Shown: positions 1 through 10,464, counted from the first letter of the stretch. The stretch is DNA of 64,000 bases from Chamaelirium japonicum (GCA_947650365.1 OX393556.1:79488579-79552578); one strand, 5' to 3'. The notes: a model not told the origin generated them from the letters alone. Numbers and translations: made by a program.

Positions 1-128
1 ACCGGCGTGTTGAGAGTATCTGTCGGTGCCTTGCCGACGCCTGTGGTGGCTGTAGAAAGAAATTCCAATGTGTCAGCCATGTGCTGTAATAAGTCATGGC
101 CCTCCAAACCAGAGACCAAACCAAAAAA
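1..128. other. Unassigned sequence at the window edge
   Basis: No recognisable protein, RNA or element terminus is visible. Open frames across this stretch carry no motif and continue through the inverted repeat that follows, so they are not taken as genes. Confidence 0.5.
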
Positions 129-311
129 GATGAGTTTAGATCTCCGCCGGTCCGTCGGCCCGGTCGGTGGGCCCGGTACGTGCCGCATCACAGCCGCACG
201 CAGGTGGCTGGTGTATAAATCAGTGAATTCACTCCGACTCACCCACCATTGTGAGGCTGTGATGGACACGGGCCCACCAACCGGGCGGTCAGGAGGAGAT
301 CTGAACTCATC
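129..311. mobile_element. Foldback (MITE-like) inverted repeat
   Basis: The left arm starts GATGAGTTTAGATCTCC at 129 and the right arm ends with the matching reverse complement, GGAGATCTGAACTCATC, at 311. The arms run about 85-95 bp each and pair almost to the centre, near 215-225, with scattered mismatches. For example, the GGTGGGCCCG and CATCACAGCC blocks recur in inverted order. There is no coding capacity. This is the shape of a foldback or MITE-type DNA transposon. A-rich flanks on both sides prevent a certain target-site duplication. The family is not recognised. Confidence 0.55.
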
Positions 312-680
312 AAAGAAAAATAAAATTCCAATCGCTCTAAATCCGGCTGTACCAGAGAACTCATAAAACATTTAAAAATGATAACCCCAAGAATAAGATG
401 TATAATATATACCGCTTTCAATGAAAAGCCATTGCCTATTTTTTTTTATATAGCACGAAATACCCTGGTTATCCCATATCTTAATTCTTCGTTCACATCA
501 CACCCTATCCTTATCCACCTTCCATATCCCATCATCTTTAAACCTCCATACCTTATTCTCTTCATGTCGACACATCAATCACGGCATACCCCCAACGCTC
601 GACGTCCGCTGCCTCCGACACTCATCTCCAACATCGAAATATTTGGCACCCATCTCTGATGCCAACCCCTCAACCCCCCC
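312..680. other. Unassigned sequence before the tandem LTR element
   Basis: AT- and pyrimidine-rich sequence without coding or RNA features. Its last five bases, CCCCC at 676-680, form the left target-site duplication of the element that starts at 681. Confidence 0.5.
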
Positions 681-1168
681 TGATGTGATCCGACTTGGGC
701 CCAAGCCCGTTGGCCCACCCAAAGGCCCATCCTAGCCTGCCACGGATGAATAAGGCAGGATATCTCTTATGATATCTTTTTGAATCTTTTTTTGTTTGAG
801 ATCTTTATTTTAGGCAAGTTGTTAGGATACTTATTGGCTTTTAAATTTGTTGTCATTTTTATCTTTTCTTTTAACCTATTTAAAGGCCCCCATTGTAGCC
901 ATTGAAAGGGAGATTATGATGAATGAAAATTGATGGCGGATGCCTTCGTTGGCTCATGGATTTGAGTCCCCACCTTGTATCCTTATGGATTTCAGGCCCC
1001 CCTCTCATCTAAGCTTCTAGTCTTTTCTTCTCTGTCACGGTTCTTACCCCTCCGCCACTTCCTCTCGGTGATTCCATATCACTAGTTATCCCGTTATAAA
1101 GAAAATACAAAAAAAAAAAGATTACATTGCCTTCATCAACCGCCCTTCGACGACGCGCGCCTGTGTCA
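681..1168 (+). repeat. LTR 1 of the tandem gag-only element
   Basis: It starts TGATGTGATCCGAC and ends CTGTGTCA, directly before the AG spacer and primer site. A TATTTAAAGGC motif near 886 is a plausible TATA element. The two other copies lie at 2807 and 4893. Confidence 0.85.
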
Positions 1169-1171
1169 AGT

Positions 1172-1183
1172 TGGTATCAGAGC
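1172..1183 (+). promoter_or_regulatory. Primer binding site, initiator Met tRNA type
   Basis: TGGTATCAGAGC follows the LTR end after a three-base spacer. It is the standard complement to the 3' end of plant initiator methionine tRNA used by many LTR elements. The second body has the decayed form TAGTATCAGAGC at 3294-3305. Confidence 0.85.
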
Positions 1184-1321
1184 TCCGGGCTTCGTGGTGT
1201 TTCCGCACCACGAACGATCTTTGCTTCGATCGTCGTCATCCATCGTCATCGTTGCCGTTCCATCGTCACCATCCTCCCCGATTCGTCGTCATCTTCTTCT
1301 GGTACGTCGCCCTACAATCCC

Positions 1322-1510
1322 AACAAAAAAAAGAAGAAGAAGAAGAAGAGAGATCAGATCTTGAGAAAAAAAAAGGAAAGAAAGAATAGAAGGAAAGAAG
1401 AAAAGGGAAGAAAAGGAAAGAAAAGAATAGAAGGAAAGAAGAAAAGGGAAGAAAAGGAAAGAAAAGAAGAAGGAAAGAAGAAGAAGAAGAAGAAAAAGGA
1501 AAGAAAGAAC
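1322..1510 (+). repeat. Purine-rich GAA/GGAAA low-complexity tract
   Basis: Long runs of AAG, GAAG and GGAAAG fill this part of the leader of body 1. A shorter version lies at 3447-3590 in body 2. The lysine/glutamate or phenylalanine/serine frames across it are products of the repeat and not genes. Confidence 0.8.
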
Positions 1511-2001
1511 ATACCTGCGGTGTAGCCACTGCTGTGCTGTTTGCTGCAGCTGCTGCCGCCCCTTTTGCCGCTGCAGTTGCTGCCCCTTTTTCCCCTTTTC
1601 CTCTTCCCTACTTGCACACAAGAGCCCACACAAACCCTAAGCTATAACCCCTTTAATCCCTTCCTTTACCTCTCATCCACACCTTTTGATATCCATCCAA
1701 AGTCCACTAAACACAACCCATTCCCACTGTTTGTCAAAAAAAACAAAAAAACCAACTCAGCCTCCAACTTAAATTCCAGATCCGACTTTCATTTTCGGAT
1801 CCAACCCGTTTACAAAAACAGACCCGATAAGACCCTACAACTTTAAAATACCATATCTTTCTCATTTTTCATCCGATTTGGACGTTCTTGGTACCGAATC
1901 GAAGCCCTTTTCGAGCTCTACGCATCTATACCATCAGCAAAATTTTTTGGTGAACCAATAATTACAGATTTACCCCTGAACCACATTTCTACCATTGTGA
2001 C

Positions 2002-2586
2002 ATGGATGCCAAGATGCAAGGGTTGGTTCGTTATCATCAAGGAAACAACTCCGTCTATGAGTATACTTCAGCATTCTATCGGCGCATGATCCGCTATGGT
2101 TTTTCAGAGAAAGATTTCTTGGCATTGGTACTGTATGTTAGAGGACTCCGCTCCAACATAAAGGGCCAGTTTTCACCTAGATCTTGGAGGGGTCTGGACG
2201 AAGCCTATGAGATAGCTTGTAAGATTGAATGGGAGCTACAGCAAATGGACTTACCTCTAGCGGCCTCCACAGATGAGTCTCCACCTCCAGTACTTCCAGC
2301 AGAGCCTCCACCACCTACAGAGCTTCCTCAAATTGTATCTTTGGTGGATCCATCACCTCCAGTATCACCACCAGTAGATGAGCTTCCCTTTCCAGAGGAT
2401 CTTCTGTCGCCCACCATGCTACCACCTACTGCGTATTCTTTCGAGGATGTCTCTCTAGCCGAGCTTCAGCAGATTGATTTTCTTGGGCTAGACCGACTAT
2501 TGGTGCCTACAGTGTTTATTCAGCTCTACCTCCGTTCAGACGAGCCGATGTTCGAGCTATCGCAGCGGTCTGATATTACGATCTGA
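2002..2586 (+). CDS. Gag-like protein of the tandem element (body 1)
   Basis: A 194-residue frame. The N-terminal 80 residues have the layout of a Ty3/gypsy Gag capsid segment: a basic start, VYEYTSAFYRR, then LALVLYVRGLRSNIKGQF and an acidic/aromatic helix EAYEIACKIEWELQQ. Residues from about 90 on are rich in proline, serine and glutamate (PPP, SPPVLPAEPPPP). There is no zinc knuckle and no protease. The start at 2002 is the first ATG of the frame; upstream codons in the same frame may also belong to it. Such a protein would assemble or co-assemble into particles in the cytoplasm, with RT supplied by another element. Body 2 carries a broken homologue. The gag assignment is by pattern only. 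Confidence 0.55.
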   Translation: MDAKMQGLVRYHQGNNSVYEYTSAFYRRMIRYGFSEKDFLALVLYVRGLRSNIKGQFSPRSWRGLDEAYEIACKIEWELQQMDLPLAASTDESPPPVLPAEPPPPTELPQIVSLVDPSPPVSPPVDELPFPEDLLSPTMLPPTAYSFEDVSLAELQQIDFLGLDRLLVPTVFIQLYLRSDEPMFELSQRSDITI

Positions 2587-2806
2587 CTCTGTCGTCTACC
2601 CCAGCACTACTTTGATGTATGTTTCCCGATCGACGGCAGTGATACCTTCTCATGGGACCCCGGTGATAACTTCAGTATAGTGAGACATCATTTGTTGGGC
2701 CTCCATCATCAGCTCCTGACGACAGATACCATATCGGCGAAAACCTCGATGATGATTGCGCTTTATCGTATAAACTCGAGGGCGAGTTCTTCACAGCGGA
2801 AGCGAA

Positions 2807-3290
2807 TGATGTGATCTGACTAGGGCCCAAGCCCGTTCGCCCACCCAAAGGCCCATCCTAGTCTGCCATGGATGAATAAGGCAGGATATCTCTTATGATA
2901 TCTTTTTGAATCTTTTTTTGTTTGAGATCTTTATTTTAGGCAAGTTGTTAGGATACTTATTGGCTTTTAAATTTGTTGCCATTTTTATCTTTTCTTTTAG
3001 CCTATTTAAAGGCCCCATTGTAACCATTGAAAGGGAGATTATGATAAATGAAAATTGATGGCGGATGCCTTCGTTGGCTCATGGATTTGAGTCCCCACCT
3101 TGTATCCTGATGGATTTCAGGCCCCCTCTCATCTAAGCTTCTAGTCTTTTCTTCTCTGTCATGGTTCTTACCCCTCTACCACTTCCTCTCGGTGATTCTG
3201 TATCACTAGTTATCCCGTTACAAAGAAAATACAAAAAAAAAGATTACATCGCCTTCATCAACCGCCCTTCAACGACGTGCACCTGCGTCA
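2807..3290 (+). repeat. LTR 2 (central) of the tandem gag-only element
   Basis: 484 bp, beginning TGATGTGATCTGAC and ending ACCTGCGTCA. It serves as the 3' LTR of body 1 and the 5' LTR of body 2. No target-site duplication surrounds it, which argues against two independent insertions. Confidence 0.85.
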
Positions 3291-4081
3291 AGTTAGTATC
3301 AGAGCTCCGGGCTTCGTGGTGTTTCCGCACTACGAACGATCTTCGCTTCGATCGTCGTCGTTCATCGTCATCGTCGTCGTTCCATCGTCACCATCCTCGC
3401 CGATTCGTCGTCATCTTCTTCTGGTACGTCGCCCTATAATCCCAACAAAAAAAAAAGAAGAAGAAGAGAGATCAGATCTTGAGAAAAAAAAAAAAAAGGA
3501 AAGAAAGAATAGAAGGAAAGAAGAAAAGGGAAGAAAAGGAAAGAAAAGAAGAAGGAATGAAGAAGAAAAAAAAAAAGGAAAGAAAGAACATACCTGCGTT
3601 GCAGCCACTGCAGTGCTGTTAGCTGCAGCTGCTATCGCCCCTTTTGCCGCTGCAGCTACTGCCCCTTTTTCCCCTTTTCCTCTTCCCTACTTGCACACAA
3701 GAGCCCACACAAACCCTAAGCTATAACCCCTTTAATCTCTTCCTTTACCTCTCATCCACACCTTTTGATATCCATCCAAAGGCCACTAAACACAACCCAT
3801 TCCCACTGTTTGTCAAAAAAAAAAAAAAAACAACTCAGCCTCCAACTTAAATTCCAGATCTGACTTTCATTTTCGGATCCAACCCGTTTACAAAAACAGA
3901 CCCGATAAGACCCTACAACTTTAAAACGCCATATCTTTCTCATTTTTCATTCGATTTGGACGTTCTTGGTACCGAATCGAAGCCCTTTTCGAGCTCTACG
4001 CATCTATACCATCAGCAGAAATTTTTGGTGAACCAGTAATTATAGATTTCCATATTTACCCCTGGACCACATTTCCACCAT

Positions 4082-4892
4082 TATGACATAGATGTCAAGA
4101 TGCAAGGGTTGGTTCGTTGTCATCAAGGGAACAACTCCATCTATGAGTATACTTCAGCATTCTATTGGCGCATGATCCATTATAGTTTTTCAGAGAAAGA
4201 TTTCTTGGCAGTGGTACTGTACGTTAAAGGACTCCACTCTAACATAAAGGGCTAGTTTTCACCTAGATCTTGGAGGGATCTGGAGGAAGCCTATGAGATA
4301 GCTTGTGAGATTGAATGGGAGCTACAGCAAATGGACTCACCTCTAGCGGCCTCCACAGATGAGTCTCCACCTCCAGCACTTCCAGCAGAGTCTCCACCAC
4401 CTATAGAGCTTCCTCTAGTTGTATCTTTGGTGGATCCATCACCTCCAATATCACCACCAGTAGACGAGCTTCCCCTTCTAGAGGATCTTCTGCCGCCTGC
4501 CATGCTACCACCTACTGCGGATTCTTTCAAGGTTGTCTCTCTAGCCGAGCTTTAGCAGATTGATTTTCTTGGGATAGACCGACTATTGGTGCCTATAGTG
4601 TTTGTTCAACTCTACCTCCGTTCAGGCGAGCTGATGTTCGAGCTATCGCAGCGGTCTGATATTACGATCCGACTCTGTCATCTACCCCAGCACTACTTTG
4701 ACGTATGTTTCTCGATCGACGACAGTGATACCTTCTCATGGGACCCCGGTGATAACTTCGGTATAGTAAGACATCATTTATTGGGCCTCCATCATCAGCT
4801 CCTGACGACAGATACCACATCGACGAAAACCTCGATGATGATTGCGCTTTACCGTATAAACTCGAGGGCGAGTTCTTCGCAGCAAAAGCGAA
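4082..4892 (+). pseudogene. Decayed gag-like frame of body 2
   Basis: Nucleotide homologue of the body 1 gag region (2002 on). The counterpart of the start codon is ATA at 4089 in the run GACATAGATG. Stops interrupt the frame, for example the TAG in GGGCTAGTTTTC near 4251 and the TAG in GAGCTTTAGCAG near 4553. The proline-rich segment remains readable in pieces. It is not expected to make a full protein. Confidence 0.7.
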
Positions 4893-5376
4893 TGATGTGA
4901 TCCGACTTGGGCCCAAGCCCGTTGGCCCACCCGAAGGCCTATCCTAGCCTGCCATGGATGAATAAGGCAGGATATCTCTTATGATATCTTTTTGAATCTT
5001 TTTTTATTTGAGATCTTTATTTTAGGCAAGTTGTTAGGATACTTATTGGTTTTTAAATTTGTTGCCATTTTTATCTTTTCTTTTAGCCTATTTAAAGGCC
5101 CCCATTGTAACCATTGAAAGGGAGATTATGATGAATGAAAATTGATGGCGGATGCCTTCGTTGGCTCATGGATTTGAGTCCCCACCTTGTATCCTGATGG
5201 ATTTCAGGCCCCCTCTCATCTAAGCTTCTAGTCTTTTCTTCTCTGTCACGGTTCTTACCCCTCCGTCACTTTCTCTTGGTGATTCTGTATCACTAGTTAT
5301 CCCGTTACAAAGAAAATACAAAAAAAAGATTACATCGCCTTCATCAACCGCCCTTCGACGACGCGCGCCTGCGTCA
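4893..5376 (+). repeat. LTR 3 of the tandem gag-only element
   Basis: 484 bp, TGATGTGATCC to GCCTGCGTCA. It is followed at once by CCCCC (5377-5381), matching the five bases before LTR 1. Confidence 0.85.
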
Positions 5377-5381
5377 CCCCC

Positions 5382-5761
5382 TCTCTTTTCTATCGCAGGA
5401 GTCGTCGTTGCATCCATTTCCCCTTCCCACCACCCAGTATGTTTAGTACTTCAATACCGAGCATGTTCGATGCTGAACTACTTTATATTTTTATCGTTTT
5501 AATCTTAAATTTAATATTTTCTTGTTTTGAGGAACTTGGATGTTATAGGGAGAAATGATTGTAATGTTATGACAAAGAATTAATTAATTTGTTTGTCTTA
5601 TTTCGAGGAAATATTGTAATTATGTGTGCAATGTTACTTTCTAAAAATTGGGCATCCACAACTTTCTTTTTCTAAAAATAAGTATTCATAGCCCCCTCTC
5701 TCTCTCTAAATTAGGCATCTAAACTTTCTTTCTCTAAAAACTGGGCATCCATAACCTTATC
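5382..5761. other. Unassigned sequence with short degenerate repeats
   Basis: No coding feature. From about 5640 to 5760 a TCTAAAAA-TGGGCATCCA-type motif recurs three to four times, separated by CT-rich spacers. Confidence 0.5.
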
Positions 5762-6199
5762 TTTAAGATTCGCCCCAAACACATAAGATATAGTCAACTT
5801 TACACGCCCCCGCACGAGAACTTTTCAGGAGGTCACCCATCATAGTACTACTCTCGCCCAAACACTCTTAACTACGAAGTTCTTATAAAATCCGTATCGG
5901 CGCACGATTTTAAAACACATCTTTAATATTTGGGAGGAGAAATTATATAAATAACTTAGGATCTCCTTCTCTTCAGGTCATGTGAGACAAACTCGGTGGC
6001 TTTGGATATCTCAACTTATTCATCATGATATCACAGTCTCAGAAGTCTTGGCTCTTGGCTATTGGATCTTGATCGTTACAATCCACCCCCTTAAGGGCTA
6101 CATGTCCATGTGTAGCCTCTCCATTGTGAGGAGAACCGGCTCTAATACTATTTTGTAACATCCGCCCTAAACATACAAGATATTGTCCGCTTTGCCCGT
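5762..6199 (-). mobile_element. Cassandra-like TRIM retrotransposon, truncated
   Basis: Read on the minus strand, a 3' LTR (plus 6080 down to 5762) begins TGTAACGATC. It is preceded by a polypurine tract (AAGGGGGTGGAT) and a very short internal region. The primer site TAGTATTAGAGCC (plus 6138-6150) is a decayed form of the Met-tRNA complement. To its right lies the end of the other LTR, GGGCGGATGTTACA in minus orientation (plus 6154-6167). The LTR contains a 5S rRNA-like block, which is the hallmark of Cassandra. The 5' LTR is cut near 6199, where a Tat LTR starts. Confidence 0.75.
5805..5908 (-). rRNA. 5S rRNA-derived block inside the Cassandra-like LTR (not a functional 5S gene)
   Basis: The minus strand matches the core of plant 5S rRNA over about 100 bases, including GGGCGAGAGTAGTACTATGA and GGGTGACCTCCTGAAAAG with a few changes. 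In Cassandra elements this block keeps an RNA polymerase III internal promoter. Here several changes outside the control region make a functional 5S RNA unlikely. It lies wholly inside the LTR. Confidence 0.75.
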
Positions 6200-6806
6200 T
6201 GTGGATGCAAAATCTGGCTAACGGCTGACAATGGGACCCACCAGCTCTGCATGAGCCCAGGAAGACGACAGTGGGACCTGCCAGCTTTACTTGGGACTTA
6301 CAAATACGATAGTGGGACCCGCAAGCCCTGTTTGGGGCCCACAGATACTGTCTAGGTCTGGTAAATCCCTCCGGATATTTACCAAAACGTCGGATATTTC
6401 CAAAAATCTATAAATAGCAAATCCTATAAATAATCCATACTGAAATTCATTATTCTTAATTCTACTTTATGTTTTCTAGAGCTCATCGAGCCTTCTGGTA
6501 ATCAGACTCTAGTCACGCCCACTATGCCATCTGTCTACTTGTAAAAGCACTCATTGGCCAGTCGAGAGTAGCTATACTTTTTTAAATTTAGTGGATTCAA
6601 ATATTGCATCTTACAGCACGAAGAAGAAGGCTTCGGCCAAACTTCATCACCACATCCTCTGTAAACTTTATCTCTTTCTTTATTCAACAGTGTCTTCATG
6701 ACAGTTCAGCAAACGATAGTTCAGCACTCCATAGTGCACCACTCTCAAAGTCAATTATCAATCGACTATTGACAGAAAATCGTACAACGGCTGTAATCCC
6801 CCCCTA

Positions 6807-6826
6807 GTTTGGTGTCGTCTATGGGA
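6807..6826 (+). promoter_or_regulatory. Tat-type primer binding site of element F
   Basis: GTTTGGTGTCGTCTATGGGA matches, with one change, the primer site of elements A and B (TTTGGCGCCGTCTATGGGA and TTTGGTGCCGTCTATGGGA). The TGGCGCC-type start fits a tRNA whose 3' end is GGCGCCA, as used by Tat/Athila elements. Confidence 0.75.
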
Positions 6827-6931
6827 TAATTCTCAATCAAGCTGCAACCTCCGCGCTTCTCAGTTCTTATCGATCATGCTGCAACTACCAACTAGTTCGA
6901 GCAACTCGGCTGTCTCTACCACTTTACCTGA

Positions 6932-7262
6932 ATGGTGAAGACACGACCCATGGATCAACCAGAGGGAAGTTATCTATACCAAGAACTCAATATCCCATGA
7001 CTCGTTTAATGAGTCGTAGGTATACGATGAGTCAACTTCCTGAGTAGCAACCTACTGTGGAATCAAAGAGTCATCGGTCGACTGACCGTGCCGCTCAAGC
7101 TCAACCTCTATAGTCTCCTTAACATGCTGATGCTACTCCTCAACGTTTGGGAAAAGCGCACGTCTTTCTTGTCACAGACCCTGCTGCGACGTATCAGATT
7201 TCAGCGGATGACTTCCAACTCCTTACCCTCATGAAGTAGAATGCGGATCTTGTTGAGCATCC
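6932..7262 (+). pseudogene. Gag N-terminal remnant of element F
   Basis: The frame opens MVKTRPMDQPEGS, which corresponds to MARTKHQGQPEGSN of elements A and B. Near 7189-7240, in another frame, it reads TYQISADDFQLLTLMK followed by a stop and NADL. That matches the A segment (Y)QISAIDFQLLQLAKQNA. Several stops and frame changes separate these parts, and similarity is lost after about 7262. Confidence 0.7.
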
Positions 7263-7897
7263 ATTTGATGCGAATTATCCCTTTTTTTCATACATATAGC
7301 GTTACTTTCCTATGTAAAACTTTTATACTACGCATAAACTGCATGATTCCCTTTGCACCACGTCATTGTAGATTTTCATACGAACCCAATGGCATATTAG
7401 TTTGCTTGCATGTTTGAAATGTACAGAGCCTGATAGTCAAAATTATTATTTTTATCAATAATCGTATTTGAACCAGATGAGCATCATTTCATGTGTATCT
7501 TTTAGGAAATCGACCCGGTCATCGACACAGTCAGCTCAAGGGCATCATGATTGATCAGTATATATTCTCAAGGCGATTCGACGAAAGTTGTACAACTCAT
7601 TCAAAAGTCTTTCTTAAGAACGATCGGTGAAAGAAGGATAATTGAGATGATTCAGTCAAAAAAGACTTCAACGAGCCGAACCAGTGTATGACTCAAACCA
7701 GAAGATGAATACACGCATACAGATAGGTGACGATGAGTTTGATAATGGATTCAGATGATGATGACTAAAACCTATCCTTGCCCTTTTATTTCTTTCATTT
7801 CTCTCTCTTCCATTTCCCACTTTCCTTTTCCATTCTATACCTCATTCCAATATACATAAAAGCCCATCACAGCCATGCATCCGAAACGTACACATGC
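7263..7897. other. Unassigned AT-rich sequence
   Basis: I see no element end, coding motif or RNA gene here. The last 120 bases become strongly pyrimidine-rich. Confidence 0.5.
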
Positions 7898-8288
7898 ATT
7901 ATATCTAGCTGCACCCATTTCTTTCTCTCTCTACTTTCTTTTAAACCTAATATCCCACCAATTTATCTATGCATGCATGCATGCATTAACCCCGAGCCCC
8001 CATTCCCTCTCATTCGAAATCCTCTCTTTAGCCATTCAAAATCTCTCTATATATTTATTCTTCTCTCCCTATTTAATTCCCATGCAATATATCTAGCATT
8101 ATATCTAGCTGCACCCATTTCTTTCTCTCCCTACTTGCTTTTAAACCTAATATCCAACCAATTTATCTATGCATGCATGCATGCATTAACCCCGAGCCCC
8201 CATTCCCTCTCATCCGAAATCCTCTCTTTAGCTATTCAAAATCTCTCTCTATATTTATTCTTCTCTCCCTATTTAATTCCCATGCAAT
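7898..8288. repeat. Tandem duplication, 200-bp period, with TGCA microsatellite
   Basis: The segment starting ATTATATCTAGCTGCACCC at 7898 is repeated from 8098 with few changes. Each copy contains (GCAT)n near 7973 and 8170 followed by a CT-rich tail. Frames across both copies show the same repeated peptide and are judged to be repeat products. Confidence 0.85.
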
Positions 8289-9253
8289 TCCCTTCCCCTA
8301 TAACTCTTAAATTCTCTCTCCTAGTCCCCTTCATTAATCTGTTTAAATCTATACTAAAATGGAAGCCTCTCTCCCGTGTTGTGACACGTGGACGTCTTTT
8401 AAAGAGCTAGAATTCTTCTTCCGTGTGTGAACATAGCTCTCTTTTAAATCCATTTAAAAACCTACCATAAAGATGATAAATTTTTATTTAATGGCATTTA
8501 ATGGTCATTTGATATTAATCTCTCTCTCTCTAACAAGTGAATCACACTCACTTCAGATTTCACACTTCTTCGAACAGTTGTGATGCCATCTTTGCCAAAT
8601 GGCAAGCATCAAGCACATTCGGGCATTGCCCGGGTTTTTTACTAGTTGGAACTAAAACCGAAACCCATGCATGCATCATGCATGATCACAGCCACCCATC
8701 CAACCACATGATCCCATCTCTCCTTTCTTACCAGACCCCAGGTCTATCTAAACTCCATCACAATCTTACCTCGCGAACTTCTCTCCCTTCCTCTTGCCAT
8801 ACCTGATTACAGACGTCCCTTGCATCCATGTAGTACGCGTGTCCTTTCGAGATTCTCTCTCGTACTACCAAACTTCTCTCTCTCCTCTCTCGCTTTCCTA
8901 ATCTCTCCATATGACCCCTTCTCTCTCCCGTTTCTCTTTTTCCTTTTTCTTTCTCGTCATCTGATCACAGCCATTTGAGACCCAACACCATTCACAAAAC
9001 CTGATCATAGCCCTTTAATCTGAACCCATGCAGCCCCTCATCCGATCCTCTTTCTACTCAATCTCGAGTCTCCCTCTCTCTATTCCCTTCTCCCTACCCG
9101 ACATCCAATCACAACTGTCCAACATCCTCTCCTCCTCTCATCTAATCACAACCGATCCCCCTTGATTCTCTCACCTGAAACTCTCTCTCTAACCTTTTAA
9201 ACCCTCTCTCTCTCTCTCCCCTACCCGATCACATCCCTCTCTCTTGACTTATT
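8289..9253. other. Pyrimidine-rich gene-free stretch
   Basis: Long CT/TC microsatellite-like runs (notably 8513-8532, 8870-9240) and degenerate repeats of the type CCGATCACA/CTGATCACAGCC. No coding or RNA feature is recognised. Confidence 0.55.
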
Positions 9254-9579
9254 TGTAGCACCCTACCCGACGGTGATCTCGACCTGACTACCACCTGACA
9301 GCTTGATGAAACAAACCCCCTCCTCGAGATGGGGTGCAACTCTCTCACGTTCTCTTCTTTCTTATCTAAAATCGTATACCTTCCTCCTCTTTATAAAAGG
9401 ATCTAAAAATCCTAGAAAGGGGGAAGCTGGACATACCATCTTCTACCGACCACAAACTATCATAATCCACGATCATCCACCGAACCCTAGTCGAAGCCAT
9501 CAACTCCAATCGCCATTAGCCTCCTTATCGTCCTCATTCAAGCCATGTACCATCACACTATCGTCAACATCGTGCTACA
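9254..9579 (+). mobile_element. Possible solo LTR (326 bp)
   Basis: The segment begins TGTAGCACCC and ends CGTGCTACA, giving eight-base inverted ends TGTAGCAC/GTGCTACA like many LTRs. A TTTATAAAAGG motif near 9390 would serve as TATA box. The flanking five bases (TTATT and ACTGA) do not match, and no second copy is present in the window. The call is therefore weak. Confidence 0.3.
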
Positions 9580-10104
9580 ACTGAGTAGAAGTGAAGGAGC
9601 ATCGATCGGAGAGGAGGCCAATGAAGATCAAAAAGTTTATTTAGAGAATAATATGTATCTTATTCTTCCCTTCTCTTACTTTCGATGTAACGCAATCCAT
9701 GATGAACTAAACATATTACTAAGGCGTCGATGAGATCTCGATTATAAATATTTATTAGGTTTATTTAGATTGCCTATGCCATGTTCTTTAGTTCGAATAC
9801 ATGATTCAATTGTCGGATTATTATGATGAACATCTCTCACATAGTATGTCATGCATCTTTTGTCGTTATGACAAACTATCATAATAGTCAATGTATGTTT
9901 TATTAGCGAAAATTTAAAATCTTGATTAGTTGTGCTTTAGTTAGACATCTAATGCTCTATTCTAATATATTTTGCATGAAAATTGAATCATACATATGGC
10001 ATCAATCTAATTAAGAGCCTCAAGCACGTACGGGATTTGTATTCACGCATGCTACTTGTTCACATAGATCATTCTAAATAAATCTGGTAACTACGAATAA
10101 CTGA
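9580..10104. other. Unassigned AT-rich sequence
   Basis: No features recognised. The stretch ends at the 5' LTR of copia element E. Confidence 0.5.
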
Positions 10105-10255
10105 TGTTAATGTATTTATTGTGTATTGTTTCCCACTGCTACACGTTGGGGCTTTCTTATGGGTATACACATGTACTGTCTATATATATGTTGGCTATGT
10201 GCCTAATGAGTATTACTGGTTATTCTCCAAACCCTTGCCATCTCTCATCTTGTCA
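10105..10255 (+). repeat. 5' LTR of copia element E
   Basis: 151 bp from TGTTAATG to CTTGTCA. The partner at 25193 has the same length and about 15 differences by eye, consistent with an old insertion. Confidence 0.85.
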
Positions 10256-10257
10256 TA

Positions 10258-10269
10258 TGATATCAGAGG
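10258..10269 (+). promoter_or_regulatory. Primer binding site of element E
   Basis: TGATATCAGAGG, two bases after the LTR, is the Met-tRNA-type site TGGTATCAGAGC with two changes. Confidence 0.65.
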
Positions 10270-10464
10270 AACGGTTGGTCCGTACGTCTCTCCCGATGAT
10301 CACCCGCCCCGACCCCTGCGCTGCCCCACGCGCCTCTGCGCCCCTGGTTCCCCTGCGCCTGGCCTGACGCCGTCCCTTGTTACCCGCTCCGGCGTCTCTC
10401 TCTCCCTCTGTTCTTTCCCACACCACAGAGCCCTCCTCTCTCTACACGCTACATGCAGATCCCT

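Larger units (their letters stand above)
681..5376 (+). mobile_element. Gag-only LTR element in tandem LTR-body-LTR-body-LTR form
   Basis: Three near-identical LTRs of 484-488 bp flank two internal bodies of about 1.64 and 1.60 kb. The outer LTRs begin TGATGTG and end GTCA. The composite is flanked by CCCCC on both sides (676-680 and 5377-5381), so it behaves as one insertion. Each body has an initiator-Met-tRNA-type primer site, a purine-rich low-complexity stretch and a gag-like frame, with no protease, RT or integrase. That fits the non-autonomous class described as TR-GAG elements. The shared central LTR suggests unequal recombination between LTRs after or during insertion. The autonomous partner is not visible here. 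Confidence 0.85.
6200..7262 (+). mobile_element. Decayed Tat-lineage Ty3/gypsy element, 5' LTR plus start of gag (element F)
   Basis: The LTR begins TGTGGATGCAAAATCTGGC and carries degenerate GGGACCCACCAGC repeats and TATAAATAGC, the same layout as the three better Tat LTRs further right. It ends about 6806. A primer site (GTTTGGTGTCGTCTATGGGA) and the N-terminal part of gag follow. The rest of the element, with its 3' LTR, is absent. The LTR starts inside the Cassandra-like LTR. Confidence 0.75.

Noticed and set aside
1127..1629. Open frames on both strands rich in Lys/Glu or Phe/Ser
   Set aside because: They are produced by the GAA/GGAAA low-complexity tract inside the gag-only element and carry no domain.
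5805..5908. A functional 5S rRNA gene
   Set aside because: The block lies in an LTR, has several changes from the plant 5S consensus, and is not in a 5S gene array.
7778..8410. A 210-codon plus-strand frame
   Set aside because: It spans the 200-bp tandem duplication, repeats the same peptide twice, and is rich in Phe/Leu/Ser from CT-rich DNA.
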